A stretch of DNA of 64,000 bases from JAFDZV01 sp035549015 (GCA_035549015.1 DASZRW010000010.1:45865-109864), one strand, 5' to 3'; counted from the first letter of the stretch, positions 56,287 through 64,000 are shown. Numbers and translations are program-made. The notes: a model not told the origin generated them from the sequence alone.

Positions 56287-57057
56287 CTATTCCCGCGCCG
56301 CGTGCTTCATCGCTCCGGCCGCGAGCAGGAAGAGGAGGAGACTGCCGACCAGGAGCGGCAACAGATGAAGGGCGGACGGCATCCGCCCAAGCAGCAGCAC
56401 GTCGCGCAGGGAGTCCGCAACGGTCGTGAGCGGGTTCCATCGCGCAATCCATTCCAGCCACGCCGGCATCTGCCTGGACGGAACAAGCGCCGTGCTGGTG
56501 AAGAGGAGCGGCATGTTCACCACGTGCACGAAGGTCGCCATGCTCTCCTGCGCCTTCGTCTTCAACGCGATCCAGCAGGAGAGACTCGCGTAGCCGAGCG
56601 CGAAGAGCGCGAGCGCCACGGCAGCCGGAAGGAGGGCCGCAGGGTCGAACACAGGCCGCGCGCCGAGCGCCACGCCGAGCAGGGCCACGATGCATGCCTG
56701 CGCGCCCAGGCGCACCACCTCCGCGCCGAGCGTTCCCGCGAGAATCCAGTGCGGGTGCGCCGAGGCGCGAACCATGCGTTGAAGGAACCCGGTCTGCAGA
56801 TCGCGTACCAGCGTAATGCCGGCCTGCGACGCGCCGAACAGAACCGTCATGGAGCAGACGCCGGGGAGAAGAAAGTCCAGGTAGGAGTAGCCCGCATAGG
56901 CCGGGCCAAGCGTGAAGCGGTGAAAGAGGAAGCCGAAGATGAGCATCCAGAACAACGGCTGCACGAAGGAGAACGTAAGGGGCACCGGCCGCCGGAGTGT
57001 CTTCCGCCAGCTTCGCAGCGCCGTCTCGCGCACAACCGCGAACGCATCTCCGTTCAT
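56287..57057 (-). CDS. ABC-2 type transporter permease
   Basis: 256 residues with six hydrophobic segments. It begins MNGDAFAVVRETALRSWRKT and carries the ABC-2 family stretch FLLPGVCSMTVLFGASQAG before the central helices, plus QTGFLQRMVRASAH on the cytoplasmic loop that contacts the ATPase. The family (DrrB/NodJ-like) exports drugs, polysaccharides or peptides. The start ATG at 57057 overlaps the ATPase stop in an ATGA arrangement, so translation is coupled. It is last of the four-gene mosB-mosA-ATPase-permease run. Longer frames upstream belong to the ATPase gene read in another frame. Confidence 0.9.
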   Translation of the reverse strand: MNGDAFAVVRETALRSWRKTLRRPVPLTFSFVQPLFWMLIFGFLFHRFTLGPAYAGYSYLDFLLPGVCSMTVLFGASQAGITLVRDLQTGFLQRMVRASAHPHWILAGTLGAEVVRLGAQACIVALLGVALGARPVFDPAALLPAAVALALFALGYASLSCWIALKTKAQESMATFVHVVNMPLLFTSTALVPSRQMPAWLEWIARWNPLTTVADSLRDVLLLGRMPSALHLLPLLVGSLLLFLLAAGAMKHAARE

Positions 57058-58178
57058 CGGCCCTCCCTCCCGCCGGAATTTCGGCCGCCGGAATTCCGGC
57101 CGCCGTTCCCCTCGCGGTTGCCGGCATCGCCGCGGCCCCGGCCGCCGCGCCCATTCCCGCGCAGCGCCGTGCGCTCCGGCATCGGGAGCGCCGATCCCGT
57201 GATACGGAAGTATGCAGCGGCCAGATCGGCCTCCTGGCGCTCGTAACGTCTGCAGGCCAGGCCCAGTTCCGCCAGCAGATCGAGCGCAGGCTCCCCCGTT
57301 TCGGGATGATGCTCGCGCCAGATGATGATGGTGGCGCCCTCCATCGTCACATCCATCGAGCCGGGGAGCGCCATCAACCCGGAGCGCAGGCCGGCAGCCG
57401 CTTTGCCGGGAGCGTCGCTCAGCGTGATGATGGTGCATGCGCCTCCATGCAAGGCCGTGAGCGCACCGGGGGCCGCGCATGCCAGCACCTTCCCATGGTG
57501 GAGCAGCACAACGCGATCGCAGTTGGCCGCAACGTCGGCAAGATCGTGCGTGGCCACGACGATGGTGTTCCCCGCATCGCGTCGCGATGCCAGCCTTCCC
57601 CAGAGTGCGCGCCGCGCCGAGGGATCAAGGCTTGCCGTTGGCTCATCGAGAAGAAGAAGTGATGGCGAGTGCATCGTCTCCAACGCCAGATGCAGGCGCT
57701 GGCGCTGGCCGCCGGAGTAGGTGCCCACCGGCCGGTTGCAGAACGGGGCCAGATCGTACTCCGCCACGATCGCTGCCAGTTGCGCCTCGCGCCGGTGGCC
57801 GGGCAGGCCGCGCAGCGCGTGGAACAGGCGCAGTGTTTCCCAGCCGGTGATCTCGGGGTCCAGCGCTGCATCCTGCGGCGCGTATCCTGCTGCGGCGCGC
57901 AACGCGCCTCCATCCGCGTGCGGCCTCAGGCCCAGCACCTCGATGCTTCCGGCATCGGGCTGCAGCACGCCGAACAGAAGCTTCAGCAGCGTGCTCTTGC
58001 CGGAGCCGTTCGCACCGATCAGCGCAACCAGCTCCCCGCGATAGAGCGTCAGGCCTGCGTCGTCCAGCGCGCGCGGGCCATCGCCGAACCTCTTCGTGAT
58101 TCCTTCGGCGTGAACCGCAACGTCTCCGGAGCGGAGGGGAACGGGGTGTTCAATCGGCGTAGACGATGGTTCCGGCAT
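57054..58178 (-). CDS. ABC transporter ATPase with Gly/Arg/Asn-rich tail
   Basis: 374 residues. The nucleotide-binding domain (residues ~20-240) has Walker A GANGSGKST, a Q-loop (GYAPQDAALD), the signature YSGGQRQRLHLALE, Walker B LLLLDEPTASLD and the switch His in VVATHDLAD. Residues ~241-330 are a DrrA-like C-terminal domain. The last ~35 residues are low-complexity Gly/Arg/Asn (repeated GGRNSGG), made by a GC-rich DNA repeat with GAATTCC cores, unlike the rest of the protein. The start at 58178 lies inside the mosA reading frame (29-base overlap), so the pair is coupled. Together with the permease it forms an ABC-2 exporter. Confidence 0.92.
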   Translation of the reverse strand: MPEPSSTPIEHPVPLRSGDVAVHAEGITKRFGDGPRALDDAGLTLYRGELVALIGANGSGKSTLLKLLFGVLQPDAGSIEVLGLRPHADGGALRAAAGYAPQDAALDPEITGWETLRLFHALRGLPGHRREAQLAAIVAEYDLAPFCNRPVGTYSGGQRQRLHLALETMHSPSLLLLDEPTASLDPSARRALWGRLASRRDAGNTIVVATHDLADVAANCDRVVLLHHGKVLACAAPGALTALHGGACTIITLSDAPGKAAAGLRSGLMALPGSMDVTMEGATIIIWREHHPETGEPALDLLAELGLACRRYERQEADLAAAYFRITGSALPMPERTALRGNGRGGRGRGDAGNREGNGGRNSGGRNSGGREGR

Positions 58179-58974
58179 GCTCTCCCCGGACGGCTGCGGC
58201 GATGCGATCGGGATCGCGGCCGTTGACGATCTGGAACTGATGGACGAGGCGCGCGTTGGTTACCAGATCCGGAAGGACTTCGTCGAACGGAAGACTCTTC
58301 AGCTTCCGCTTCTTCAACTCGCGCGCGCCGATGGCATCGATGAACGATGCGTTCGGATTCTCCCTGGGATCCTCCGTGTACAGGCCATCCACATCCTTCA
58401 CCAGCGTCACCGTCTTGCATCCGAAGCACTCCCCCAGAATAAAGCAGCCGGCGTCCGTGCGATGCGGCGGGATGCGCCCGATGCCGGGAGGATGCTCCCA
58501 GATCGAATAGGGAGGAACGCCGTTGAAGATCACGCCCGGCGCGGAATGGATGAAGAGGGGGAGCAGGTGGCCGAAGATCTCCGGCGGAATGGCAACCACG
58601 CCGTGCGGAGCAAGCAGCGTGCCGAGGATGTGCGCGTTGCCGAGCGCATCGGCAACCGATACCTGTGCGAGCACGCCGGTGGGGAGCCCGAGATCGATGC
58701 CGATGGAGAAGACGTGCCGGCTGCGGACGCCGCCACCCACGCCCAGGATAAGGCGCTGGCTCTCCAGCAGCTTTGCAATCACATCCACCACCGGGTAGGT
58801 TATCACCTTCCCCTGATCCAGCACGGAGCGTCCGCCGATCTTCACTACGTGCACATCGGGGAGCATCCGGACAACCGGTGATTCCGTCGCGGCCATCACC
58901 TGCTTGTCCACCAGGCTCTCGCGCATCAATCCCGATTGTACGTGATGGCGAAGGTCGCCGTTGGTCTCTGCCAT
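58150..58974 (-). CDS. mosA: Molybdenum storage protein subunit alpha
   Basis: 274 residues of the amino-acid-kinase fold (UMP-kinase-like) that matches Azotobacter MosA rather than a true uridylate kinase: MLPDVHVVKIGGRSVLDQGK at the N-terminus, the nucleotide-binding loop GVGGGVRSRHVFSIGIDLGL, the IPPHRTDAGCFILGE block, and the end NGRDPDRIAAAVRGEHAGTI. In A. vinelandii, MosA and MosB make an A3B3 cage that packs about a hundred Mo or W atoms as oxide clusters in an ATP-dependent way. The companion subunit is immediately upstream on the same strand (65 bases). The start ATG at 58974 follows AGGAGA. No nitrogenase or molybdopterin gene lies in the window. Confidence 0.93.
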   Translation of the reverse strand: MAETNGDLRHHVQSGLMRESLVDKQVMAATESPVVRMLPDVHVVKIGGRSVLDQGKVITYPVVDVIAKLLESQRLILGVGGGVRSRHVFSIGIDLGLPTGVLAQVSVADALGNAHILGTLLAPHGVVAIPPEIFGHLLPLFIHSAPGVIFNGVPPYSIWEHPPGIGRIPPHRTDAGCFILGECFGCKTVTLVKDVDGLYTEDPRENPNASFIDAIGARELKKRKLKSLPFDEVLPDLVTNARLVHQFQIVNGRDPDRIAAAVRGEHAGTIVYAD

Positions 58975-59039
58975 GATCTATGTTCTCCTGAAACTTGATT
59001 GCCGTTGATCGTTCGAACAGGCGGAATGCGTTGCGCGCA

Positions 59040-59855
59040 TCAATCCATCGTGATGAGAGTTCCAACATCCTCGCCATTCAGGGCGCGCGTCAGATTCCCC
59101 TTCACCAGACCGTTGATCACCCGGATGGAGCGGCTGCTCTCCGCATTCTGCATCAGGTCCAGCACCGCGCGTTCCACCACGATATCCTCCAGGTCCATCG
59201 CCAGCAGTTCCGCAACCGTGATGCGCGGGATGAACTTCGCGTTCTTCTCCTTCTTCGGATCGGCCGTATACAGGCCCTCCTCATCCTTCACGAAGATCAT
59301 GGACCTGGTGGCGAACACCTCGCTGATGAGATAGCAGCCGGTGTCCGTGCGATGCGGCGGGATGCGCCCCACCTCCGGGTTCTTCTGCCAGAACGTATAG
59401 GGAGGCATGCCGAAGAAGATCACCGCCCCGCGCTCCTCCAGATAGAGCGGAAGCTGCGGGAACTGCGCCGGCTCGATGAACGGAATGCCATGCTTCGCCA
59501 GCAGATAGTGGAGCATGCGGGCGTTCTGCATGCTTACGAATGTTCCCAGCACGCTCAGCACGCCGGTCGGCATGCCGAGGTCGATGCCGACACTGTATGC
59601 ATGGCGCGCGCGCGTTCCGGCGCCGGTGCCGATGATCATCTTGTGGCGCCCCAGGTTCTCCACGATCTCCTCGATCAACGGGAACACGGCCGCGCGGCCG
59701 CGATCGATGAAGCTCTGCCCGCCGACCTTGACAACGTTGGCGTCGGGAAGAATCTGGAGCACGGACTGAGTGTCCGTACGAGCCTGCAACTCGGCATCGG
59801 TCAGATTGCCGTTGACGAGCGCCTGGCCCAGTTCGGTTAACAGCATATTCTGCAT
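59040..59855 (-). CDS. mosB: Molybdenum storage protein subunit beta
   Basis: 271 residues, collinear with Azotobacter MosB: ILPDANVVKVGGQSFIDRGR near residue 36, GTGAGTRARHAYSVGIDLGM, the LAKHGIPFIEPAQFPQLPLY segment, IPPHRTDTGCYLISE, MIFVKDEEGLYTADPKKEKN and the end VINGLVKGNLTRALNGEDVGT. It differs from mosA in the family-diagnostic glycine loop and N-terminal helix. Together the two subunits should form the storage cage. It is the first gene of the four-gene run and is preceded by a 356-base gap where the promoter and any metal-responsive control must lie. Confidence 0.94.
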   Translation of the reverse strand: MQNMLLTELGQALVNGNLTDAELQARTDTQSVLQILPDANVVKVGGQSFIDRGRAAVFPLIEEIVENLGRHKMIIGTGAGTRARHAYSVGIDLGMPTGVLSVLGTFVSMQNARMLHYLLAKHGIPFIEPAQFPQLPLYLEERGAVIFFGMPPYTFWQKNPEVGRIPPHRTDTGCYLISEVFATRSMIFVKDEEGLYTADPKKEKNAKFIPRITVAELLAMDLEDIVVERAVLDLMQNAESSRSIRVINGLVKGNLTRALNGEDVGTLITMD

Positions 59856-60211
59856 GGGTGTTCCTGAGGCGTTCTACCGGAGAAGACCTTCGCCGCGTGA
59901 ATGGAGGCGAAGGGACGTGGGCTTGGAATGCCCGGACGTGCCGGACGTTGGTCTGCAGCGTTCGCGAAGCGTACCCCGCGGGAGGATTGCGGACGCCGGA
60001 GCGCGATGCCTGTGGTGCGCTGATGTCGTGCCGCCGTCTGCGAGGCGTGCGCATCCGTCTGCGAGGCGTGCCGGTGTCTCTGCGCGCACCGTCGTCTGCC
60101 GGAGCAGGACGGCGCGCCGGGCGGATGAGAGGGAAGGTGCGGGAACCGGAGGTTCCCGATGGCGCACCGGCCCCGGCGAATTCCACCTCGCCATCACACT
60201 GTACCCTGCGT
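59856..60211. other. Leader region of the mos operon
   Basis: 356 bases with no supported gene. It contains a hairpin at 60140-60158 (after the methyltransferase stop) and a two-fold direct repeat CCGTCTGCGAGGCGTGC near 60030-60070. No Mo-co riboswitch fold or ModE-type operator was recognised by eye. Confidence 0.4.
60140..60158 (-). terminator. Hairpin after the methyltransferase gene
   Basis: CGGGAACC (60140-60147) pairs with GGTTCCCG (60151-60158) around a three-base loop, 53 bases past the methyltransferase stop on the minus strand. It lacks a U-run, so termination is only possible, not certain. Confidence 0.4.
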
Positions 60212-61003
60212 TCAGGCAAACGTCACGTTGATCGCGGACAACTCGAAAAATTCCTCTTGCTCGGCCGGCGCATCGATGTCGCCGAACTCGGCTCCGGCCC
60301 ACGCGCGCAGTTCGGCCAGGATCGCTCCCTTCGTCTCCTGCGGGAGCTCGAGCCCGGCCAGGCCCCCCTTCCCTTCCCACGATGCAAGCGAGTCCGCGGG
60401 GCGGTGCATGCGGGTCCAGCGCGCAACCATGCGCGGTTCCAGGCGTCGGCCTCCTTCGGCCTCCAATGCCGCGAACACCTTCTCCACCCGCGTCTCGTGG
60501 TTGCGGGCATCATAGCCTGCCTGCTCCACAAGCCAACGCATCCTGCGCCGCATCACGGAGCTCGGCGAGTCCGCGGGGCGCCGCACGCGGCCAACGGCAA
60601 GCCAGCTTCCGGCGGGGCGAAGAACACGATGCAGTTCGCTCAGCACATGCTCCGGCTCCAGATGATGCAGGGCACGCACGGAGAAGACCACGGAGATGCT
60701 GCCATCGTCGGCGGGCCATGCCGCGTTGCCGTCCGAGCAGACGATCGCGGCCGGCAGACCCTCGCGCGCCACCTTCTCGCGCAGTACACCGATCATTGCG
60801 GCGGAGCGATCGAATGCGGTGTAGCGGATCGAACGTTGAATCAGCGGGAGGCTGAACAGGCCGGTACCCGCGCCTATCTCGAGGATGCTGGTGCCGGGCC
60901 CGGCTCCCGTGATCTCCACGAGAGCCTCTGCAACGGCCTCCGTCGCGCGCTGAGGGATGCCCGCGCGCGTGTCGTACGTTGCTGCCTGATCATCGTAGAG
61001 CAT
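60212..61003 (-). CDS. Class I SAM-dependent methyltransferase (Methyltransf_11 type)
   Basis: 263 residues from ATG 61003 (an ATG at 61057 in frame adds 18 Arg/Asp/Asn-rich residues and is less likely). The SAM-binding motif I is SILEIGAGTGLFSLPL near residue 45, motif II region FDRSAAMIGVLREK, motif III ISVVFSVRALHHLEPEHVLS, then RVLRPAGSWLAVGR. The C-terminal ~120 residues are variable and probably choose the substrate, which I cannot identify. It points into the mos operon leader on the same strand with a 356-base gap, so it may be separately transcribed. Confidence 0.87.
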   Translation of the reverse strand: MLYDDQAATYDTRAGIPQRATEAVAEALVEITGAGPGTSILEIGAGTGLFSLPLIQRSIRYTAFDRSAAMIGVLREKVAREGLPAAIVCSDGNAAWPADDGSISVVFSVRALHHLEPEHVLSELHRVLRPAGSWLAVGRVRRPADSPSSVMRRRMRWLVEQAGYDARNHETRVEKVFAALEAEGGRRLEPRMVARWTRMHRPADSLASWEGKGGLAGLELPQETKGAILAELRAWAGAEFGDIDAPAEQEEFFELSAINVTFA

Positions 61004-61574
61004 ACTGGGGTGCAGGTTCGTGTTGTTGCCGTCTCCATCGCCGCGGCGCCGTCGCACCGGCAGAGATGTCGCACGGGCACTGCTGCAGAACGGAGCCTTC
61101 GGTGAGATCCGCGGGAAGAAACATGCGGTACGCAGCGGGCGGGCGGTTCATGGGCCGCAGCCTGTAACGTCGGCGCGGAAGATACGCCAAGCCGCCTCCG
61201 CAGCCAAGCATTCGGACGCAGAGCGGATTGCCGTCGTAGCAGATTGCCACGTAGCGCCCAGGTAGAAATGTCAGTGGAGCCCCGGATAGAAATGTCGGTC
61301 GGTCGGCCTGGGTGACAGTGGCTGTGGCCGTTCGCGATAACGAGGGATCCCATGGACCGGTCGCTTCCTGCGGAGCGCGGAATCGATGCGGATGCTCCTG
61401 CTCCAGATAGATCGGTCCTCCGGTGAATGGCGGCGCCGTTCACCATCACTGCTCTGCGTGCCATCCTCTCCGGAGCGGACCAGGCGCGCAGCTTCTCGAC
61501 CGGCTCCCGCGGGGAGCGGCCTCTGCCTGGGCTGCAGGTCGTCCTGTCTGCAGCATGCGCGTCCTGCACATGTC
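61004..61574. other. Gene-free region between ion channel and methyltransferase genes
   Basis: 571 bases. The only structure noticed is a direct repeat of TAGAAATGTC at 61263-61272 and 61287-61296. The methyltransferase promoter must be here. No gene is supported. Confidence 0.4.
61263..61296. repeat. Direct repeat TAGAAATGTC, two copies 24 bases apart
   Basis: Identical 10-base copies at 61263-61272 and 61287-61296. A spacing of 24 bases is close to two helical turns and would fit an operator, ~270 bases upstream of the methyltransferase gene. This could equally be chance. Confidence 0.4.
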
Positions 61575-62645
61575 TCACGACGCGCGCACGAGGTAGAATG
61601 CATTGATCCCGATGTAGGAGAGAAGGAGCGTGATGAACGCATGGCGATCGATCCGCCGCGCCACCAGCGCACCGTGCTCGTGCTGCGCGCCGGTCTTGCG
61701 CTGGTAGTGCATCACGAACACGGAGATGCAGCCGGAGAGCAGGATATAGACGAAGGTCATCACGTGAATCCCGTCCACCAGCGTGAAGCCGACGGACATC
61801 GGGAGGAACGAATCCACGATATACTTGTTCGCCACCGCAGCGAACATCGCACCCACCAGCAGGCTGAACCGGGTTCCGATCTCCGTTTCGTCGAAGAAGA
61901 ACACCATCATGCTGATGGCGAACGCAACGTAGACGCCGGTAAAGAGCTTGAAGAAGAGCGCCACCCCTTCGCGCTGCAGTTCAACGATCGCCACCACGCC
62001 GGGATACGTGCTGGATGCTGCAAGCTCCGGATCGCCGTAGTTCGTGTTGTAGCGGGCATCATGGCGCACGAACCGCATGCCGGAGATCTTCCAGCCGTCC
62101 AGCGTGACACGCGGATCGATCTTGCTCTGGGCAACATCGGGCAGGTAGATCAGCTCCGACGTATCCTTGTCCGCATCCTCGATCTCGATGCGGAGCACCT
62201 GATGGTCGAACGGAAAGTCGCGGATGTCCCATGTCTCGCGCACCGTGGCCTTGCACTTCTGTGCGCCCCACATCAATCCCTTCTTCTTCTCCGTGGAGGA
62301 GTTCGAGTACGTGTACGACTTGGCGTTCGTAACCTCCGCGGATTTCAACGGGTCCAGACTGTCGCGGCCGTACGTGAACCACATCCAGAAGTCCGACGTG
62401 AAGGCGTTGTTCGGACAGTCGAAATCGTACAGCGATAGAATGTAGATACCGATGCGGCAGGTATCGGGATGGGCAGGCCCCTGCTCCGCGGCTTCCGCGC
62501 CGGCGGCCGTGGTGGGCGGGTTCTTCGCCTGGATGCTTCCGCCTCCGGACGCGTCCTGCGCCCATGATGGACGTGCAGCTATCCCGAGCAGAATAATCGA
62601 TGCGTACGGCAGAATGCGCCGAATGATGGAGCCTGCTGTCGTCAT
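61575..62645 (-). CDS. Pentameric ligand-gated ion channel (prokaryotic Cys-loop receptor family)
   Basis: 356 residues from ATG 62645. Signal peptide (ILPYASIILLGIAARPSWAQ), a Gly/Pro/Ala linker (~30-55), then the extracellular ligand-binding domain of ~155 residues: IGIYILSLYDFDCPNN, DFWMWFTYGRDSL and the diagnostic WDIRDFPFDHQVLRIEIED. Four membrane helices follow: M1 LFFKLFTGVYVAFAISMMVF, M2 lining the pore after GTRFSLLVGAMFAAV, with a conserved Pro in the M2-M3 loop (SFLPMSVGFTLVDGIH), M3 VMTFVYILLSGCISVFV and M4 HAFITLLLSYIGINAF. The M2-M3 region parallels GLIC. Like other bacterial members it lacks the disulfide of the Cys loop. Ligand and ion selectivity are unknown. Confidence 0.88.
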   Translation of the reverse strand: MTTAGSIIRRILPYASIILLGIAARPSWAQDASGGGSIQAKNPPTTAAGAEAAEQGPAHPDTCRIGIYILSLYDFDCPNNAFTSDFWMWFTYGRDSLDPLKSAEVTNAKSYTYSNSSTEKKKGLMWGAQKCKATVRETWDIRDFPFDHQVLRIEIEDADKDTSELIYLPDVAQSKIDPRVTLDGWKISGMRFVRHDARYNTNYGDPELAASSTYPGVVAIVELQREGVALFFKLFTGVYVAFAISMMVFFFDETEIGTRFSLLVGAMFAAVANKYIVDSFLPMSVGFTLVDGIHVMTFVYILLSGCISVFVMHYQRKTGAQHEHGALVARRIDRHAFITLLLSYIGINAFYLVRAS

Positions 62646-63026
62646 CACGGTTGGCTGTTTGGTGAATGGGCGCCCGGGGTGGAGAAGAGTGCGGCGGCCG
62701 GGAACGTGTCCTGCGAAGATACCAATCGGCGTTGGATCGCTGATGGATTCGGCGTGAGGATCGCCCGCGTGCAACCCGTCATGACCAGCGCGTCACGCAA
62801 CACCTGTCGCGTGTTCCGTTCGTGGTGGGAGTTCGGGGGGGGCGGTGAATATGCGCGGATGGGAATGCCCCGCGGCCTGCCGGCAGAGGCTGCGGATTGC
62901 AACTCCTGCGTGCAGTGCGGCCGGGCATTCCCATCCGGCAATCATAGAGGCGTGCGTCTTCTCTCACGACACAGGCGCGCCGGTCTGCCATGCGGCAGTG
63001 TTCGGCGCACCCGCTGTCAGCTTCTC
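62646..63026. other. Intergenic region with a long inverted repeat
   Basis: 381 bases between the secreted-protein stop and the ion-channel start. It holds a perfect 15-bp inverted repeat (62856-62937) and a run of eight G (62835-62842). It must include the ion-channel promoter. No gene is supported. Confidence 0.45.
62856..62937. repeat. 15-bp perfect inverted repeat with 52-base spacer
   Basis: CGGATGGGAATGCCC (62856-62870) and its exact complement (62923-62937). The spacer itself can fold (GCCGGC core). It could be a terminator/anti-terminator for the secreted Cys-rich gene on the minus strand, or a structured leader for the ion-channel gene; no U-run follows on either strand. Confidence 0.7.
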
Positions 63027-63659
63027 TTAGTGTACGCCGTTCTGCTGGTCGCTGCCGAGCGTCGTCGTGGACGTGTTGCCCTGCAGACGGAAGGCGGTCT
63101 GCTGCGTCAGATCGGCCGTGTTATAGAACTCCACATCCTCGGTCAGCGTGAACGTCTCGTTGTTGAACGGGTTCACCGAATTCAGATTGCCGGAGTTCAG
63201 ATGTACCGGCGTCTTGGACGCATACACGATGCCCGGAGCGGTTGCAACCGTGGCGTTCGCGTAGAAGCGGATGTCGCCCGTTGCCGGGAAACGCTGGCTT
63301 TGATCATTCGACCGGATGGTCGTCAGTTCCGCCGTGCGGGTGGCGTCCAGCGTCGTGTTGATCGTGCCGAGCTGCGGATCCTGAACCGAGGCCTGGAGGT
63401 CCGTCGGGCTAAGATTCACATTCAACGGTCCGGCCGGAAGGATCGGCTGCGCCGAGTTGAACGTTGCACTCCCTCTGCCACCGCAATTGCAGTTGATCGC
63501 GACGATACGACCGCACGGATCGATGATGATATAGCACCAGCAGCCGTTGATGACAACGCAGCGGTACGTGAACTGAGCCTCTGCATGCGTTTGCGCCGCA
63601 ACGATGCCCGCAAGCGCCATGACCGTGACCAGCAGCAGTCTCTTGAGTGTCTTCTTCAT
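63027..63659 (-). CDS. Secreted protein with N-terminal Cys cluster
   Basis: 210 residues from ATG 63659 (GGAGA ribosome site). Sec signal MKKTLKRLLLVTVMALAGIV, mature start near AEAQ-FT. Six Cys occur in the first ~35 mature residues (CVVINGCWCY, DPCGRIV, NCNCGG), followed by ~150 Cys-free residues rich in Thr, Asn and Val with alternating pattern (GNTSTTTLG near the end). No recognised domain and no T9SS sorting tail. It may be a small periplasmic or surface protein with a disulfide-knotted head, reminiscent in layout of the two Cys-rich paralogues at 22.6-23.6 kb, but no shared motif was proven. Confidence 0.7.
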   Translation of the reverse strand: MKKTLKRLLLVTVMALAGIVAAQTHAEAQFTYRCVVINGCWCYIIIDPCGRIVAINCNCGGRGSATFNSAQPILPAGPLNVNLSPTDLQASVQDPQLGTINTTLDATRTAELTTIRSNDQSQRFPATGDIRFYANATVATAPGIVYASKTPVHLNSGNLNSVNPFNNETFTLTEDVEFYNTADLTQQTAFRLQGNTSTTTLGSDQQNGVH

Positions 63660-63774
63660 GCTGAAGTTCTCCGTGTAGGAATGGTTGGGTTGAGTGCCCC
63701 GCACTGCCGGGGCGTCGGAGTCATGGAAACGATCGCCACCGAATGCCCTCCGGAATCCGAACCCTCGGCCGTTT

Positions 63775-63793
63775 GATATACCGGATGTATATC
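63775..63793. promoter_or_regulatory. Inverted repeat GATATAC-N5-GTATATC, candidate operator
   Basis: Perfect 7-bp arms around five bases, ~116-134 bases upstream of the secreted Cys-rich gene start. Its AT-rich arms stand out in GC-rich DNA and its size fits a dimeric regulator site; it may overlap the gene's own -10 element. Confidence 0.45.
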
Positions 63794-63959
63794 GTTGATC
63801 GGGCTCAGCACCATCGGGACGATGGGATGCGTTTGCATAAATGGTAATCCTAACGGGGGCGGTGTCTATGCACCGCTGCAATGATACGCGGGGGCGGAGG
63901 GCGGAAACTTCTTCTACTTTGCTCTGTTGGCGGCGTTACCCTTTCCCAATCGTCGGTTC

Positions 63960-63973
63960 GGGGGGGGGGGGGG
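63960..63973. repeat. Poly-G tract, 14 bases
   Basis: An uninterrupted run of 14 G. Such runs slip during replication and can vary expression of a nearby gene; they are also prone to sequencing error. Whatever gene it might serve lies beyond the window edge. Confidence 0.8.
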
Positions 63974-64000
63974 CGATACGAACCGGATGGGAACCGGATT

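Larger units (their letters stand above)
63660..64000. other. Upstream region of the secreted Cys-rich gene, to window end
   Basis: 341 bases with no supported gene. It contains a 7-bp inverted repeat (63775-63793) in promoter position and a 14-base G run (63960-63973) near the edge. Confidence 0.45.

Noticed and set aside
58150..59855. Two uridylate kinases (pyrH)
   Set aside because: Same fold, but the paired arrangement, IPPHR(T/A)D block and GAGTRARH loop match MosA/MosB, and two adjacent pyrH genes would be without reason.

Overview
The window is GC-rich (roughly 60% or more), densely coded on both strands, and reads like a Gram-negative member of the FCB/Bacteroidota group. At least three long secreted proteins end in a type IX secretion (T9SS) sorting domain, and there is an OmpA-type porin with thrombospondin-3 calcium repeats, a PD40 lipoprotein and choice-of-anchor-D repeats. 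High GC, visible Shine-Dalgarno motifs and sigma-54 together suggest a Kapabacteria/Chlorobi-like lineage rather than a classic low-GC Bacteroides; that placement is inference.

Positions 1-26 kb are mostly chromosomal housekeeping and envelope genes: a T9SS surface protein (cut by the left edge), an acyl-CoA synthetase, a zinc-ribbon membrane protein, a PD40 lipoprotein, HslU, a NYN-domain RNase-like protein, an unusually long RpoN with a sigma-54-like promoter in front of it, a DUF3109 protein, a TPR protein, a TSUP permease, an AlbA_2 regulator, a PASTA membrane protein, an MFS exporter, GluQ, an RraA-like protein, two small Cys-rich secreted proteins and the OmpA/TSP3 porin.

Positions 27.5-49.06 kb form one apparent operon of ten genes on the + strand, with a promoter-like site in front and a strong hairpin behind. 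It encodes a 3,567-residue protein with LysM-like modules, a 1,256-residue companion, three tandem DNase I-fold (endonuclease/exonuclease/phosphatase) paralogues with complete catalytic residues, and five copies of a small beta-rich module (four free-standing, one fused to a signal-peptide protein) placed at both ends of the operon. I know of no described system with this composition; it is the main candidate for something new. A secreted or particle-borne assembly carrying phosphodiesterase subunits is my working hypothesis, not a demonstrated function.

Positions 49.5-64 kb carry two T9SS proteins, a redox cluster (nitroreductase, AraC regulator, AhpD-like protein), an operon encoding both subunits of a molybdenum storage protein (MosB, MosA) translationally coupled to an ABC-2 transporter, a methyltransferase, a prokaryotic pentameric ligand-gated ion channel, and a secreted Cys-rich protein. 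No rRNA, tRNA, CRISPR array, transposase or phage structural gene was recognised.
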